Shown: piece by piece, positions 16,025-24,474 of the stretch | Layout of the letters: every line of letters begins with the position of its first letter | How positions within the stretch are numbered: the first letter of the stretch is position 1 | Notes under the pieces: generated by a model | The model's database searches: none | Told to the model about the DNA's origin: nothing | What the model saw: the letters and a program-made list of their open reading frames with translations, nothing else | Translations under genes and position numbers: made by a program | Assembly: GCA_000433175.1 (NCBI GenBank) | Contig: HF986650.1 | Span: 57,156-92,456 of the forward strand | Length of the DNA stretch: 35,301 nt | Origin: Prevotella sp. CAG:1058 | GTDB lineage: Bacteria; Bacteroidota; Bacteroidia; Bacteroidales; Bacteroidaceae | Direction: 5' to 3'

Positions 16025-18487
16025 ATGAACATATCTTATAAATGGCTTAAGGATTATGTAGATTTCGACCTTACGCCGCAGGAGGTTTGTGACGCTCTTA
16101 CGTCCGTGGGCCTTGAAGTTGATTCTCTTGAAGAAGTACAAGGAGTAAAAGGAGGACTTAAGGGACTGTATGTCGGAAAGGTTTTGACATGCGAACCTCA
16201 CCCAAATTCAGACCATTTGCATGTTACCACCGTTGACCTCGGCCATGAGACGCCTTCACAGATTGTGTGCGGCGCTCCGAATGTTGCCGCAGGACAGAAA
16301 GTCATAGTAGCTGATTTAGGCTGCGTGCTATACGACGGTGACAAGGAATTTGTAATAAAGAAATCCAAGCTCCGTGGTGTCGAGAGTTTCGGCATGATAT
16401 GCGCCGAGGACGAAATAGGTGTCGGCACGAGCCACGACGGCATAATAGTATTGCCCGAGGATGCACCGGTAGGCCAGCCTGCCGCAGAGTATTACAACCT
16501 GGAGAGCGACTGGTTGATAGAAATAGACATTACGGCCAACCGTGCCGATGCACTGTCACATTGGGGAGTAGCACGCGACCTTTACGCCTGGTTGGTGCGC
16601 AACGGTTACAAAACGTCACTGCATCGTCCCGGATGCGAGGCGTTTACTGTTGACGATAATGCGCTGCCCGTCGATGTGACAATAGAGAACAAGGATGCCT
16701 GCAAGCGTTATGCTTGTGTCAGCATAACCGGATGTGATGTCAAGGAAAGTCCTGAATGGTTGCAGGAAAGGTTGCGCACGATAGGTTTGCGCCCTATTAA
16801 CAACATTGTGGACATTACTAACTATATCATGATGGCCTATGGACAACCTTTGCATTGCTTTGATGCCGACATGGTTGAAGGACATCATATAATTGTAAAG
16901 ACAATGCCCGAAGGTACGCCGTTCGTAACCCTAGACGGTGTCGAGCACAAGCTGGGCGGTCATGATTTGGCTATATGCAACGAGAAAGACGCGATGTGCA
17001 TCGCCGGAGTATTTGGCGGTAAGGGTAGTGGTACTTATGAAACGACTACTAACGTGGTTCTTGAAAGTGCTTATTTCCATCCTACATGGATACGTAAGAG
17101 TGCGCGTCGCCATGGCTTGAGCACTGATGCTTCGTTCCGTTTTGAGCGTGGTATCGACCCCAATGGTGTTATTTACGCCCTGAAGCAAGCGGCAATAATG
17201 TGCAAGGAGCTTGCAGGTGGCAAGGTGTCAATGGAAATAAAAGATGTTTATCCTGAACCGATGCAGGATTTCAAGGTATCATTGAAGTATGATTATGTTA
17301 ACAGCCTGATTGGTAAGGAGATACCTGTCGAGCTGGTTAAGGATATCGTGAAGAGCCTTGAAATGAAGATTGAGGGCGAGACTGAAGATGGACTTGAACT
17401 GAGCGTGCCGCCATATCGTGTGGACGTGCAGCGTCCGTGCGACGTTGTTGAGGACATTCTGCGAATATATGGCTATAACAATGTTGAAATACCTACGCAG
17501 CTGAAGAGCTCGCTTGTAATAAAAGGTGACGAGGACAACAAGCATAAATTGGAAAATATCATTGGCGAGCAGCTTGTTGGCTGTGGCTTTAATGAGATTT
17601 TGAACAACTCGTTGACCAAGAGCGCATATTATGACGGATTGTCAAATTACAAGGAAGAAAACCTTGTAAGGATAATGAATCCGTTAAGTTCAGACCTTAA
17701 TGTCATGCGCTCGACTTTGCTTTTCGGCGGTTTGGAGAGCATTGCATATAACGTCAACCGTAAGAGTCAGAACTTAAGGTTCTTCGAAGTCGGCAATGTA
17801 TATAAATTCTCGCCGGAGAAACAGAATCATGATAACCCGATGGCAGCGTATAAGGAGGAGAGGCATATCGGACTATGGGTTTCAGGCAAACGCGTCTCTG
17901 GCAGTTGGGCTCATCCGGATGAAGACTCTTCTTTTTATGAATTGAAAGCATACGTTGACAACATATTCCGCCGTGTCGGATTGGTTGGTGGCTTGATTGT
18001 AACCAAGGCAAACGATAATGACATATTCTCATCAGCCATGTCGATTGAAGACAGGAACGGCAAGGTATTGGCTGAATTGGGAGTGGTAAGCAAGAAGCTC
18101 CTTAAGAAGTTCGGTATCGACAACGCTGTTTATTATGCCGACATACATTGGAATGCCTTGGCTAAGGCTGCAAGCAAGAAGACTGTAGGCTTCCATGAAA
18201 TAAGTAAGTATCCGGCAGTAAGCCGCGACCTCGCTTTACTTATAGATAAGAGCGTCAAGTTCAGCGATATTGAGCGAATTGCCCGTCAGACTGAAAAGAA
18301 ATATCTTAAGAAAGTTGAGTTGTTTGATGTTTATGAGGGCAAGAACCTTCCTGAGGGGAAGAAGAGTTACGCAGTTAACTTCATCTTGCAGGATGAGGAA
18401 AAGACTCTCAACGACAAACAGATTGACGCAATGATGAACAAGCTTATTGCAAATCTGAAGAAAGAGCTTAATGCAGAGTTGAGATAA
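16025..18487 (+). CDS. pheT: Phenylalanine-tRNA ligase beta subunit
   Basis: PheT is the large subunit of the alpha2-beta2 enzyme that charges tRNA-Phe; the catalytic alpha subunit PheS is not in the window. The 820-residue length is normal. The N-terminal MNISYKWLKDYVDFDL leads into the tRNA-binding (EMAP-II-like) domain (about 40-155; PHPNSDHLHVTTVD, IVCGAPNVAAGQKV). Then come the B3/B4 editing domain (about 210-370; RPINNIVDITNYIMMAYGQP), the B5 domain (about 400-475; VPPYRVDVQRPCDVVEDI), a class-II-like catalytic fold (ILNNSLTKS onward) and the FDX-ACB anticodon-binding domain at the end (about 725-818; HEISKYPAVSRDLALLID). It is followed after 33 bases by yebC. Confidence 0.98.
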   Translation: MNISYKWLKDYVDFDLTPQEVCDALTSVGLEVDSLEEVQGVKGGLKGLYVGKVLTCEPHPNSDHLHVTTVDLGHETPSQIVCGAPNVAAGQKVIVADLGCVLYDGDKEFVIKKSKLRGVESFGMICAEDEIGVGTSHDGIIVLPEDAPVGQPAAEYYNLESDWLIEIDITANRADALSHWGVARDLYAWLVRNGYKTSLHRPGCEAFTVDDNALPVDVTIENKDACKRYACVSITGCDVKESPEWLQERLRTIGLRPINNIVDITNYIMMAYGQPLHCFDADMVEGHHIIVKTMPEGTPFVTLDGVEHKLGGHDLAICNEKDAMCIAGVFGGKGSGTYETTTNVVLESAYFHPTWIRKSARRHGLSTDASFRFERGIDPNGVIYALKQAAIMCKELAGGKVSMEIKDVYPEPMQDFKVSLKYDYVNSLIGKEIPVELVKDIVKSLEMKIEGETEDGLELSVPPYRVDVQRPCDVVEDILRIYGYNNVEIPTQLKSSLVIKGDEDNKHKLENIIGEQLVGCGFNEILNNSLTKSAYYDGLSNYKEENLVRIMNPLSSDLNVMRSTLLFGGLESIAYNVNRKSQNLRFFEVGNVYKFSPEKQNHDNPMAAYKEERHIGLWVSGKRVSGSWAHPDEDSSFYELKAYVDNIFRRVGLVGGLIVTKANDNDIFSSAMSIEDRNGKVLAELGVVSKKLLKKFGIDNAVYYADIHWNALAKAASKKTVGFHEISKYPAVSRDLALLIDKSVKFSDIERIARQTEKKYLKKVELFDVYEGKNLPEGKKSYAVNFILQDEEKTLNDKQIDAMMNKLIANLKKELNAELR

Positions 18488-18520
18488 TTTATAATGATAA
18501 ATACAATTAAAATTTAAAAT

Positions 18521-19246
18521 ATGGGAAGAGCATTTGAATATCGCAAAGCGACAAAATTGAAGAGATGGGGCCACATGGCCAGGACATTTACAAAAATCGG
18601 TAAACAGATAGCGATAGCTGTAAAAGCCGGCGGCCCCGATCCTGACAACAACCCGCATTTGCGCTCGATTATTCTCAACGCTAAACGTGAGAATATGCCT
18701 TTGGAAAACGTTAAGCGTGCCATAAAGAACGCAATGGGTAAAGACCAGAGCGAATATAAGGAAGTGACTTATGAGGGATACGGACCTCATGGAATTGCAA
18801 TATTTGTTGATGCGGCAACTGACAATACAACCCGTACGGTAGGTAATGTTCGTGCCATATTCAATAAGTTCAACGGTAACCTCGGAACAATGGGCAGCTT
18901 GTCTTTCCTGTTTGACCATAAGTGTGTGTTCACATTCAAGAAGAAAGACGATGTAGACATGGAAGAGCTTATCCTCGATCTTATTGACTACGGAGTTGAG
19001 GATGAGTACGACTCTGACGAGGAGACCGGCGAAATAACTATTTATGGCGACCCGAAGAGCTTTGGAGAAATCCAGAAGCATCTTGAGGAAAACGGTTTCG
19101 AGGTTACAGGTGCAGAGTTCACACGCATACCTAATGACCTGAAAGACGTCACTGAAGAGGAGCGTGCAACAATCGACAAGATGGTTGACCTGCTTGAGGA
19201 CGACGACGATGTTCAGAATGTTTATACAAACATGAAACCTGAATAA
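18521..19246 (+). CDS. yebC: YebC/PmpR family protein
   Basis: A 241-residue YebC/TACO1 family protein. The family was annotated as transcription regulators, but more recent work links it to relief of ribosome stalling at proline-rich stretches. Typical segments are FTKIGKQIAIAVKAGGPDPD, NPHLRSIILNAKRENMP, YEGYGPHGIAIFVD (where E. coli has the GYGPGG-type loop), and an acidic domain with a Glu/Asp-rich end. The first 20 residues differ from the MAGHSKW start of proteobacterial forms, as I would expect for Bacteroidetes. It is probably cotranscribed with pheT. A hairpin follows the stop codon. Confidence 0.95.
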   Translation: MGRAFEYRKATKLKRWGHMARTFTKIGKQIAIAVKAGGPDPDNNPHLRSIILNAKRENMPLENVKRAIKNAMGKDQSEYKEVTYEGYGPHGIAIFVDAATDNTTRTVGNVRAIFNKFNGNLGTMGSLSFLFDHKCVFTFKKKDDVDMEELILDLIDYGVEDEYDSDEETGEITIYGDPKSFGEIQKHLEENGFEVTGAEFTRIPNDLKDVTEEERATIDKMVDLLEDDDDVQNVYTNMKPE

Positions 19247-19263
19247 TAAAAAAGACATACAAC

Positions 19264-19318
19264 AAGGGATGTGCATAAAAGGTTGAGTAGATACCTTCTG
19301 CATGTCCCTTAATCTTTT
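19264..19318 (+). terminator. Hairpin between yebC and the TSCPD gene
   Basis: The arm at 19264-19283 (AAGGGATGTGCATAAAAGGT) pairs with 19293-19310, with 12 contiguous pairs including two wobbles, then a mismatch, bulge and further pairs. AATCTTTTATT follows. It ends only 14 bases before the next ATG, so it may be a yebC terminator or a leaky element controlling TSCPD. Confidence 0.6.
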
Positions 19319-19324
19319 ATTGAA

Positions 19325-19579
19325 ATGAAAAAGATATCTTACGTAACATCAGGCACTTGCAGCAAATTGATTGATCTGGAAGTTGACGATGATAACAAAA
19401 TCAGTAATATAAGTTTTCTTGGCGGATGCAATGGTAATCTTCAAGGTATATGTTCTCTTGTAAAGGGTATGGACATAGATGAAGTTGAGAAGAAGCTAAA
19501 AGGAATCCGTTGCGGAAACAAAAATACAAGTTGTCCCGATCAGCTTTGCAAAGCTATCGAGCAGATAAAATTACAATAA
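19325..19579 (+). CDS. TSCPD domain protein (TIGR03905 family), function unknown
   Basis: This 84-residue protein contains the family-naming motif TSCPD (68-72) and six cysteines (C12, C35, C43, C63, C70, C75), several in conserved-looking contexts (GTCSK, GGCNGN, RCGNKNTSC). The related TSCPD domain is found at the C-terminus of some class II ribonucleotide reductases, and the small stand-alone form is uncharacterised. A metal or Fe-S/zinc site is an inference from the cysteines. No promoter is seen between the preceding hairpin and the ATG, so expression probably depends on readthrough from pheT-yebC or on a promoter inside the yebC end. Confidence 0.88.
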   Translation: MKKISYVTSGTCSKLIDLEVDDDNKISNISFLGGCNGNLQGICSLVKGMDIDEVEKKLKGIRCGNKNTSCPDQLCKAIEQIKLQ

Positions 19580-19593
19580 TTATTTTGTATATT

Positions 19594-19647
19594 TATAAAC
19601 AAACGGGTGTGCGACTTTTATTAAGGTCGCACACCCGTTTGTTTATA
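19594..19647. terminator. Bidirectional terminator between TSCPD and araB
   Basis: A perfect 22-bp stem (arms 19594-19615 and 19626-19647, core ACGGGTGTGCGAC) encloses a 10-base loop. It has A/T-rich ends on both sides and sits between convergent genes. Confidence 0.85.
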
Positions 19648-19668
19648 GGATTTGATGGAATTTGCTGA

Positions 19669-21348
19669 TTATTTATTAAAGATTTCTTTCTCAGTGAATG
19701 CTCCAAGCTTTATATACTCTTTGTATATTTCAGCATAAGCCTTTACATTTTCAGGTTGTGGCTTATACTCTTTGGAGAATCCGCTGTTCATCTTTTCAAT
19801 TGCAGTCTCGACTTTGTCATAAACTCCAGCTGCCGTTGCAGCAAACATTGCGGCTCCGAGGGCGCAAGCCTGATCTGTGTTGCAGACTTTGATAGGTTTG
19901 TTGATGACATCGCACATTGTTTGCATTACAAACGGAGACTTGAGGGCTATGCCGCCTATTCCTATAACGTCATCAATGACAACGCCTTCAGCTTCAAACC
20001 TGTCCACGATTGCTTTAGTGCCGAAAGCTGTAGCTTCAACGAGGGCGCGGAATACCTGTGGGGCAGTAGAACCAAGTGTAAAGCCGGCTATTGTACCTTT
20101 AAGCAACTGGTTGGCGTCAGGAGTGCGTCTACCGTTAATCCAGTCGGTGGCAATCATTGTGCTTTCGCTTACAGGTATCTTTTCAGCTTCTTCAGTAAGT
20201 TTTACTATGATTTTGTCACAGGTTTCTTCAACTATCTTATCAACTTCTTCTTTGTCGAGTTTGCTGTTGATGACTTGTGGAAGGATGTTTCTTACAGGGA
20301 ATTCAAGAATACGCTTGAACATGGCGTAAACGTCACCGAAACTTGATTGTCCTGCTTCCAGGCCGATCATGCCTGGTATTACGCTGCCGTCAACTTGTCC
20401 GCAAATGCCTTTAATGCATTTATTCCCGATCTCGTTGTATGATGCTACCATCACATCACAAGTGGATGTTCCGATAACGCGGACTAACGTATGTGGAGTA
20501 ACACCGGCACCAACTGCACCCATGTGACAGTCATAAGCACCACCGGCAACAACAACGTCTTCACTTAATCCAAGTTTTTGTGCCCATTCCTTACACAGAT
20601 GTCCTACGGGTTTATCGGCTGTTTCTGTTTCAGTAAACAATCTGTCACGGAATCCTGCAAGTTTAGTGTCAACGGATGTAAGGAATTCTTCAGATGGCAG
20701 TCCGCCCCATTCCTTGTGCCACATTGCCTTATGACCGCATGCACAACGACTGCGCACAATATCCTTTGAAGATTTTACGCCTGTTAGTACGGCTGGCAGC
20801 CATTCGCAATATTCGACTATCGAGTATGCTTTTTTCGCAACTTCCTGGTCTTCACGCAGGATGTGTAAGGCCTTGGCCCAGAACCATTCGGCTGAGTATA
20901 TTCCACCTTCGTATTTTGCATAATTAATGTCAGACTTAGCACACGCTTCATTGATCTCTTCGGCTTCTTTTACGGCAGTGTGGTCTTTCCATAGAACAAA
21001 CATTGCATTGGGATTCTCTGCAAATTCCGGGAGCATTGCTAATGGCGTACCGCTTTCGTCTGTGAAAGCAGGTGTTGAACCTGTTGTATCGAAAGCTATT
21101 CCGACAACATTCTCTGCAACTTCCTTGGCGCATTGTCCTAATGCATCAGTTACTGTTGATTCGAGTACCTCAAGGTAATCTTTGGGATGTTGGCGCCATT
21201 GGTTGATCTTAGGATTGCAGTACAGCCCTTTTTTCCAACGGGGATAATATTTTACGCTTGTGGCGAGTATTTCTCCTGTTTCGGCATTGACAACAAGGGC
21301 GCGTGCCGAATCGCTACCATAGTCAAGACCTATTACATATTTTTGCAT
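19669..21348 (-). CDS. araB: Ribulokinase
   Basis: AraB phosphorylates L-ribulose to L-ribulose 5-phosphate. The 559-residue FGGY-family kinase is close in length to E. coli AraB. Visible features are the N-terminal phosphate-binding loop GLDYGSDSARALVV (7-20), FDTTGSTP (86-93), the long ribulokinase insert with YCEWLPAVLTG (180-190), and VVAGGAYDCHMGAVGAG with the presumed catalytic Asp273. The second domain carries ADQ-like MIATDWINGRRTPDANQLLKG and the GIGGIALKSPFVMQ adenine-binding region. It is the last gene of the arabinose operon, 99 bases after araA, with a repeat hairpin in that gap. Confidence 0.97.
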   Translation of the reverse strand: MQKYVIGLDYGSDSARALVVNAETGEILATSVKYYPRWKKGLYCNPKINQWRQHPKDYLEVLESTVTDALGQCAKEVAENVVGIAFDTTGSTPAFTDESGTPLAMLPEFAENPNAMFVLWKDHTAVKEAEEINEACAKSDINYAKYEGGIYSAEWFWAKALHILREDQEVAKKAYSIVEYCEWLPAVLTGVKSSKDIVRSRCACGHKAMWHKEWGGLPSEEFLTSVDTKLAGFRDRLFTETETADKPVGHLCKEWAQKLGLSEDVVVAGGAYDCHMGAVGAGVTPHTLVRVIGTSTCDVMVASYNEIGNKCIKGICGQVDGSVIPGMIGLEAGQSSFGDVYAMFKRILEFPVRNILPQVINSKLDKEEVDKIVEETCDKIIVKLTEEAEKIPVSESTMIATDWINGRRTPDANQLLKGTIAGFTLGSTAPQVFRALVEATAFGTKAIVDRFEAEGVVIDDVIGIGGIALKSPFVMQTMCDVINKPIKVCNTDQACALGAAMFAATAAGVYDKVETAIEKMNSGFSKEYKPQPENVKAYAEIYKEYIKLGAFTEKEIFNK

Positions 21349-21375
21349 GGTTATATTCTTTTGATTTGAAAATTA

Positions 21376-21438
21376 AAGAGTTAAGAATTAAGAAAGGTCA
21401 GAATATTGGCCAAATGATTTCCTTAATCCTTAACTCTT
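21376..21438. repeat. Copy 2 of the dispersed inverted repeat, between araA and araB
   Basis: AAGAGTTAAGAATTAAGAAA (21376-21395) pairs with 21418-21438 (right arm TTTCCTTAATCCTTAACTC plus TT) with one substitution and one extra base. The 22-base loop contains TTGGCCAA. The arms match those of the element after secA (4769-4835). In the araA-araB transcript it would form a stable hairpin and may set the relative amounts of the two mRNAs. Confidence 0.7.
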
Positions 21439-21447
21439 AACATCGGA

Positions 21448-22974
21448 TTAGTTTAGTGCTTTGTTAAGCATATAGTAAACTTCGTTGAAACGAAGTTCTT
21501 TGCGGAATTCATCAACTTTTGTGTCATTGTTGATAAATACTGCCTCGATGCCTGCTATTTCAGCATAATCCTGCCAATATTCGTCTGTCAGGTCATAAGA
21601 GAAACAGCTGTGGTGTGTACCGCCAGCATATATCCAGCAGCCTGCGCCAACTTCAAAGTTAGGCTGCGGAATCCATAATGCTGATGCAACTGGCAGTTTG
21701 GGCAGAGGTTTCGGTTCTATACAATCAACGTCGTTCACAATCATGCGGAAACGGTTGCCCATATCAACGACAGTTGCCGTAACGCCTTTGCCAACTTTTG
21801 ACGTGAATACAAGGCGGGCAGTTGGGGCTTTTCTTACGCCAATTCCGAGGTGATGTACTTCCAAGCGGGGCTTTGAAGTTGCAATGAGGGGACATACCTC
21901 AAGCATGTGTGACTGAAGTATTGCGCTTTGTTCGCCATTGAAGTTGAGTGTGTAATCCTCAAGGAACGAACATCCGTTTTCCATTCCCTGAGTCATGAAC
22001 CATACTGTACGGTATAGTGCGGCAGACTTCCAGTCACCTTCAGCTCCGAATCCATAACCTTCGGCCATGAGACGTTGTGAGGCAAGGCCTGGGATTTGGT
22101 CGAAATGACTACCGTCAGTTTGTCCTAAATCATCAAAGTTTGTAGTGAAACCTTTTGCACCTTTTGCTTTTAATATCGCGCGCAATGCTAGCTCGGCCTT
22201 TGCAGCGTTCCATACAGTCTGGTATTTTTCTGTATTAGCGTCGTTTTCAAAATCGCAGTCGTACAATTGCCTGTATTCATCAACCAGTGCCTTGACGTCT
22301 TCGTCTTTCAATTGGCTTTGATATTCCATAAGCTCGCTGGCCGGGCAATAGTCAACATGGTATCCGAGTACTTGTTCAGCAGCAACCTTGTCGCCATCGG
22401 TAACGGCAACGTTGTTCATCTGGTCACCGAAGCGTATTATGAGCATATCCTGTGAGTCTGCCCATGCTGCGCAAACGCGCTCCCAAACGGCAATGTGGTC
22501 CTGTGTTTTTGCTTCTTTCCAATAACCAACAACGAGTTTGCGGCGAATACGCATGCGTGCAATGATATGGCCGAATTCACGGTCGCCGTGGGCACTTTGG
22601 TTCAAGTTCATGAAATCCATGTCTATGGAATCCCATGGAATTTCAGCGTTGAATTGTGTATGCAGGTGCAGCAATGGCTTATGAAGAATCTGCAAGCCAT
22701 GAATCCACATCTTAGCAGGTGAGAAAGTGTGCATCCAAGTTATTACACCGATACATTTCTTGTCATTGTTAGCGGCAGCGAACAATTCAACTACTTCCTT
22801 GCTGCTGTTGGCTGTCCCTCTATAAACAACTTTAATTGGCAGTCTGCCAGAGTTGTTCAACTCTGCAACCATTTCTTTTGAGTGACCGTCAACTTGTGCC
22901 ACTGCTTCTCCTCCATATAAAAGTTGGGCTCCGGTAACGAACCAAACTTCAAAATTTTCGAATGCTTTAACCAT
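21448..22974 (-). CDS. araA: L-arabinose isomerase
   Basis: AraA converts L-arabinose to L-ribulose with a Mn2+ cofactor. Its 508 residues compare with 500 in E. coli. By spacing, the active-site residues are E312 (GAEGDW), E339 (SFLEDY), H356 (LQSHMLEV) and the His pair 452-453 (GGTHHSCFS), all present. The N-terminal WFVTGAQLLYG and the central GVITWMHTFSPAKMWI are family hallmarks. It lies 43 bases after araD and upstream of araB in one operon. Confidence 0.98.
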   Translation of the reverse strand: MVKAFENFEVWFVTGAQLLYGGEAVAQVDGHSKEMVAELNNSGRLPIKVVYRGTANSSKEVVELFAAANNDKKCIGVITWMHTFSPAKMWIHGLQILHKPLLHLHTQFNAEIPWDSIDMDFMNLNQSAHGDREFGHIIARMRIRRKLVVGYWKEAKTQDHIAVWERVCAAWADSQDMLIIRFGDQMNNVAVTDGDKVAAEQVLGYHVDYCPASELMEYQSQLKDEDVKALVDEYRQLYDCDFENDANTEKYQTVWNAAKAELALRAILKAKGAKGFTTNFDDLGQTDGSHFDQIPGLASQRLMAEGYGFGAEGDWKSAALYRTVWFMTQGMENGCSFLEDYTLNFNGEQSAILQSHMLEVCPLIATSKPRLEVHHLGIGVRKAPTARLVFTSKVGKGVTATVVDMGNRFRMIVNDVDCIEPKPLPKLPVASALWIPQPNFEVGAGCWIYAGGTHHSCFSYDLTDEYWQDYAEIAGIEAVFINNDTKVDEFRKELRFNEVYYMLNKALN

Positions 22975-23017
22975 AGCTATTTATTTTTATTTGTTAGTGT
23001 TTGATTGTTATATCATT

Positions 23018-23710
23018 TTATTTTTTCTTTTGCCCGTAGTAGGCGTTAGGGCCATGTTTGCGGCTGAAATGTTTTTCAACAAGCAATTGGTTCATTGTTG
23101 TTTCCGGATTGACACAGAATGAAATAAATGCCATCTTGGCGACCTGTTCCATTACCACAGCATTGTATACAGCATTGTCCGGGTCTTTACCCCATGAGAA
23201 GGGACCGTGATTTTTTACAAGTACTCCGGGAGTATGAACATAGTTCATATTCTTAAACCGCTTAATGATTACTGTACCTGTTTCTTTCTCGTATTCATCC
23301 ATTTGGTCGGCTGTCATGTCTTCCGTGCATGGTATGGCGTCATGGAAATAGTCTGCATGTGTGGTACCTATGTTGGGTATGTCTTTTCCTGCCTGTGCCC
23401 ATGCTGTTGCATAAGTGGAATGAGTGTGTACTATGCCTCCGATTTCAGGGAATGCACGATATAGTTCAAGATGTGTGGGCGTATCAGATGAGGGATTTAA
23501 GTCTCCTTCGATATTTTTTCCTGTCTTCAGGTCTACCACTACCATGTCGGACGCTTTCATAGTATCATAGCTTACGCCTGAAGGTTTTATCACAACCAGA
23601 CCTTTTTCACGGTCAATGCCGGATACGTTTCCCCACGTGAATATTACTAAATTGTGCTTAACCAAATCCAAATTTGCTTTAAACACTTTTTCCTTAAGTT
23701 CTTCTAACAT
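23018..23710 (-). CDS. araD: L-ribulose-5-phosphate 4-epimerase
   Basis: AraD converts L-ribulose 5-phosphate to D-xylulose 5-phosphate by a retro-aldol mechanism. The 230-residue class II aldolase-fold protein has the zinc ligands H95 and H97 (IVHTHSTYA) and H168 (KNHGPFSWG). The phosphate-binding segments TWGNVSG (25-31) and IKPSGVSY (41-48) and [10 protein letters not shown] are also present. It starts four bases after the Nudix regulator gene ends, so the two are very likely translationally coupled. Confidence 0.97.
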   Translation of the reverse strand: MLEELKEKVFKANLDLVKHNLVIFTWGNVSGIDREKGLVVIKPSGVSYDTMKASDMVVVDLKTGKNIEGDLNPSSDTPTHLELYRAFPEIGGIVHTHSTYATAWAQAGKDIPNIGTTHADYFHDAIPCTEDMTADQMDEYEKETGTVIIKRFKNMNYVHTPGVLVKNHGPFSWGKDPDNAVYNAVVMEQVAKMAFISFCVNPETTMNQLLVEKHFSRKHGPNAYYGQKKK

Positions 23711-23714
23711 AGCA

Positions 23715-24392
23715 TTAAAGTTTAAAAATCGGGTCTTCCATATACGCTTCTTTGTTGAAACGGTAAAGGGCTGCGCCGCGTTTTGACGTTAATTTATCTA
23801 TCAGATCTGTTTTTTCGATATATTCAATGGACTTTATACGTTTTCTGAAGTTTCTTTTGTCTATGTTTTCTCCAAGAATTGCTTCATATACATGCTGTAG
23901 TTGGGTAAGTGTGAAGAGATCGGGTAGGAGGTTGAAACTTAGAGGTTCTGACGAGATTCTCCTTCGCAACAATGTAATAGCATTCTTTACCATGTCGTTG
24001 TGGTCAGAATATAGTTGAGGCATGTCCTCAAGATTTACCCATTCTACTTTGTGCTCATTTAACAGCCTCTCATCATAATCCTTTACATTAATCAAAGCGC
24101 AGTATGCAATTGAGATGACCCTTTCGCCCGGGTCGCGGTCGATAGCTCCAAATGCGCCTACCTGCTTCATGTAAATGTCCTTCAGTCCTGTGAGTTGGTA
24201 TAATACTCTATTTGCAGCATCGTCAAGGCTTTCATCTTCCTCAACAAAACCACCGTATAGTGACCATGCACCTCTTCCCGGGTCCATTTGGCGTTTACCG
24301 AGAAGCAATTTTAATTTTTTATCTTCAAAACCGAAGATTATACAATCTACGGATACAAAGACTTTTGAATGTTCGTTGTAATATATTGTCAT
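23715..24392 (-). CDS. araR: Nudix-family transcriptional regulator of arabinose use (AraR type)
   Basis: A 225-residue protein with an N-terminal Nudix fold (about 10-140) and a C-terminal winged-helix part (about 150-225; [27 protein letters not shown]). A regulator of this architecture controls arabinose genes in Bacteroides thetaiotaomicron (BT0354), and the operon position here is matching. The Nudix box keeps G48, E54, R62 and G69, but the catalytic REUxEE is replaced by RVLYQL (62-67), so hydrolase activity is not expected and the domain probably senses a sugar. It sits between the symporter and araD; an 82-base gap ahead of it holds a hairpin. Confidence 0.88.
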   Translation of the reverse strand: MTIYYNEHSKVFVSVDCIIFGFEDKKLKLLLGKRQMDPGRGAWSLYGGFVEEDESLDDAANRVLYQLTGLKDIYMKQVGAFGAIDRDPGERVISIAYCALINVKDYDERLLNEHKVEWVNLEDMPQLYSDHNDMVKNAITLLRRRISSEPLSFNLLPDLFTLTQLQHVYEAILGENIDKRNFRKRIKSIEYIEKTDLIDKLTSKRGAALYRFNKEAYMEDPIFKL

Positions 24393-24409
24393 TATTCCTT
24401 TATTTGTGT

Positions 24410-24462
24410 AGTCTTGATGGCAGCTGACAAATTTATTTTGATTGACAGCTTGCCATCAGACT
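24410..24462 (-). other. Intercistronic hairpin between symporter and regulator genes
   Basis: AGTCTTGATGGCAGCTG (24410-24426) pairs with CAGCTTGCCATCAGACT (24446-24462) with two single-base bulges and a 19-base loop. On the coding strand no T-run follows, so it is more likely an mRNA processing or stabilising structure than a terminator. Confidence 0.6.
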
Positions 24463-24474
24463 GCGAATCTTTTC

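Noticed and set aside
18236..19303. 355-codon frame on the minus strand over pheT-yebC
   Set aside because: It is antisense to the C-terminal part of pheT and to all of yebC, Cys/Leu/Phe-rich without domain features, and a mirror of their codon bias.
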